From positions 1 to 7,188 of the forward strand of contig CAKTKV010000081.1 in NCBI GenBank assembly GCA_934572355.1: 7,188 nucleotides of DNA, written 5' to 3'. The DNA is from an uncultured Oscillospiraceae bacterium. Its GTDB lineage: Bacteria > Bacillota > Clostridia > Oscillospirales > Oscillospiraceae. Position numbers and translations under genes: made by a program. Below are positions 6,768 to 7,188 of this stretch, piece after piece. Below the pieces are notes generated by a model, which saw nothing but the letters and a program-made list of their open reading frames with translations, was not told the origin of the DNA and searched no databases. Position 1 is the first letter of the stretch, and every line of letters begins with the position of its first letter.

Positions 6768-7188
6768 TGTGCATAAGCTCGTCGAGGGACGGAAGCTGAT
6801 CCTCGGCGGGGTCGAGATCCCGTATGAGAAGGGGCTGCTTGGCCACTCGGACGCGGATGTGCTGACTCATGCGCTGATGGACGCGCTGCTCGGCGCCGCC
6901 GCGCTCGGCGATATCGGCAAGCTTTTCCCGGACAATGACGACCGCTTCCTCGGCGCGGACAGCATAGAACTGCTGCGCGAGGTGACGCGCGTTATCCGCG
7001 AGCATGGCTATACGGTCGGGAACGTCGACTGCACCGTTATCGCGCAGAGGCCGAAGCTCGCGCCTTATATACAGCAGATGCGCGGGATACTCGCACAGGC
7101 GATGGGCACGGAGCTTGACCGTGTGAGTGTCAAGGCAACGACCGAGGAAAAGCTGGGCTTCACCGGAGAGGGACTCGGCATCGCGGCA
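6745..7188 (+). CDS. ispF: IspF, 2-C-methyl-D-erythritol 2,4-cyclodiphosphate synthase (3'-truncated by window edge)
   Basis: IspF cyclises CDP-ME 2-phosphate to 2-C-methyl-D-erythritol 2,4-cyclodiphosphate with release of CMP, two MEP-pathway steps after IspD (IspE acts between). It works as a trimer with a zinc ion near each subunit interface. The frame is open for exactly 148 codons to the window end, and the family is about 157-160 aa, so only around ten C-terminal residues are missing. Zinc ligands Asp8 and His10 ([10 protein letters not shown]) and His42 (DVLTH) sit at the same numbers as in E. coli IspF. Also present are GHSDAD (33-38), [11 protein letters not shown] (55-65, with Asp56 and Asp63), and [18 protein letters not shown] (130-147, with Thr132, Thr133 and Glu135) for CDP binding and catalysis. 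The ATG is preceded by GGGGAG at 6-base spacing and lies inside ispD, a very common ispD-ispF arrangement that implies cotranscription and coupled translation. Nothing looks broken apart from the window cut. Confidence 0.97.
   Translation, partial: MRIGHGYDVHKLVEGRKLILGGVEIPYEKGLLGHSDADVLTHALMDALLGAAALGDIGKLFPDNDDRFLGADSIELLREVTRVIREHGYTVGNVDCTVIAQRPKLAPYIQQMRGILAQAMGTELDRVSVKATTEEKLGFTGEGLGIAA

Noticed and set aside
1..7188. A novel defence system, mobile element, CRISPR array or RNA gene
   Set aside because: Every base is accounted for by six recognisable core genes and short gaps. I saw no terminal inverted repeats, transposase or integrase motifs, spaced repeats, or tRNA or rRNA signatures.

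Overview
The window is a compact stretch of a bacterial chromosome with every gene on the + strand. It holds, in order: a 5'-truncated uvrA, recD2, a comF-type phosphoribosyltransferase gene, an mreB paralogue, ispD, and a 3'-truncated ispF. G+C is high (roughly 60% by eye). Shine-Dalgarno sites are strong GGAG types, and Ile-ATA and Arg-AGG codons are used freely despite the G+C. A RecD2-type helicase without RecBC, a standalone ComF, an MreB paralogue not followed by mreC, and adjacent ispD-ispF together suggest a Gram-positive, Clostridia-like organism, perhaps an Oscillospiraceae-type gut lineage. That placement is inferred from gene content and style, not from a marker gene.

Region by region: 1-2033 is the last ~676 codons of UvrA, entering inside its first zinc finger. 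2066-4288 is RecD2, with an alternative ATG at 2060. 4288-4941 is ComF, whose ATG overlaps the recD2 stop in TGATG. 4963-5994 is the MreB-family protein. 6021-6767 is IspD. 6745-7188 is IspF, which overlaps the end of ispD by 23 bases and runs off the window about ten codons before its usual end. Gaps between genes are 32, -1, 21, 26 and -23 bases. No stretch over 300 bases lacks a gene, and I see no convincing rho-independent terminator, so one transcript could cover the whole window. A possible internal promoter lies in an AT-rich patch inside comF (4565-4593) and could give mreB-ispD-ispF separate expression.

Functionally the first half is DNA maintenance (excision repair, a 5'-3' helicase, and a ComF protein linked to competence or DNA handling). 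The second half is envelope-related: an actin-like scaffold plus two consecutive MEP-pathway enzymes, which feed isoprenoid synthesis and so the undecaprenyl carrier for cell wall synthesis. I found no mobile element, CRISPR array, RNA gene or defence system. The most notable point is that the MreB paralogue appears to lack the glutamate proposed to activate water for ATP hydrolysis (Thr at residue 132) while keeping the membrane-insertion loop and the other nucleotide-binding motifs.
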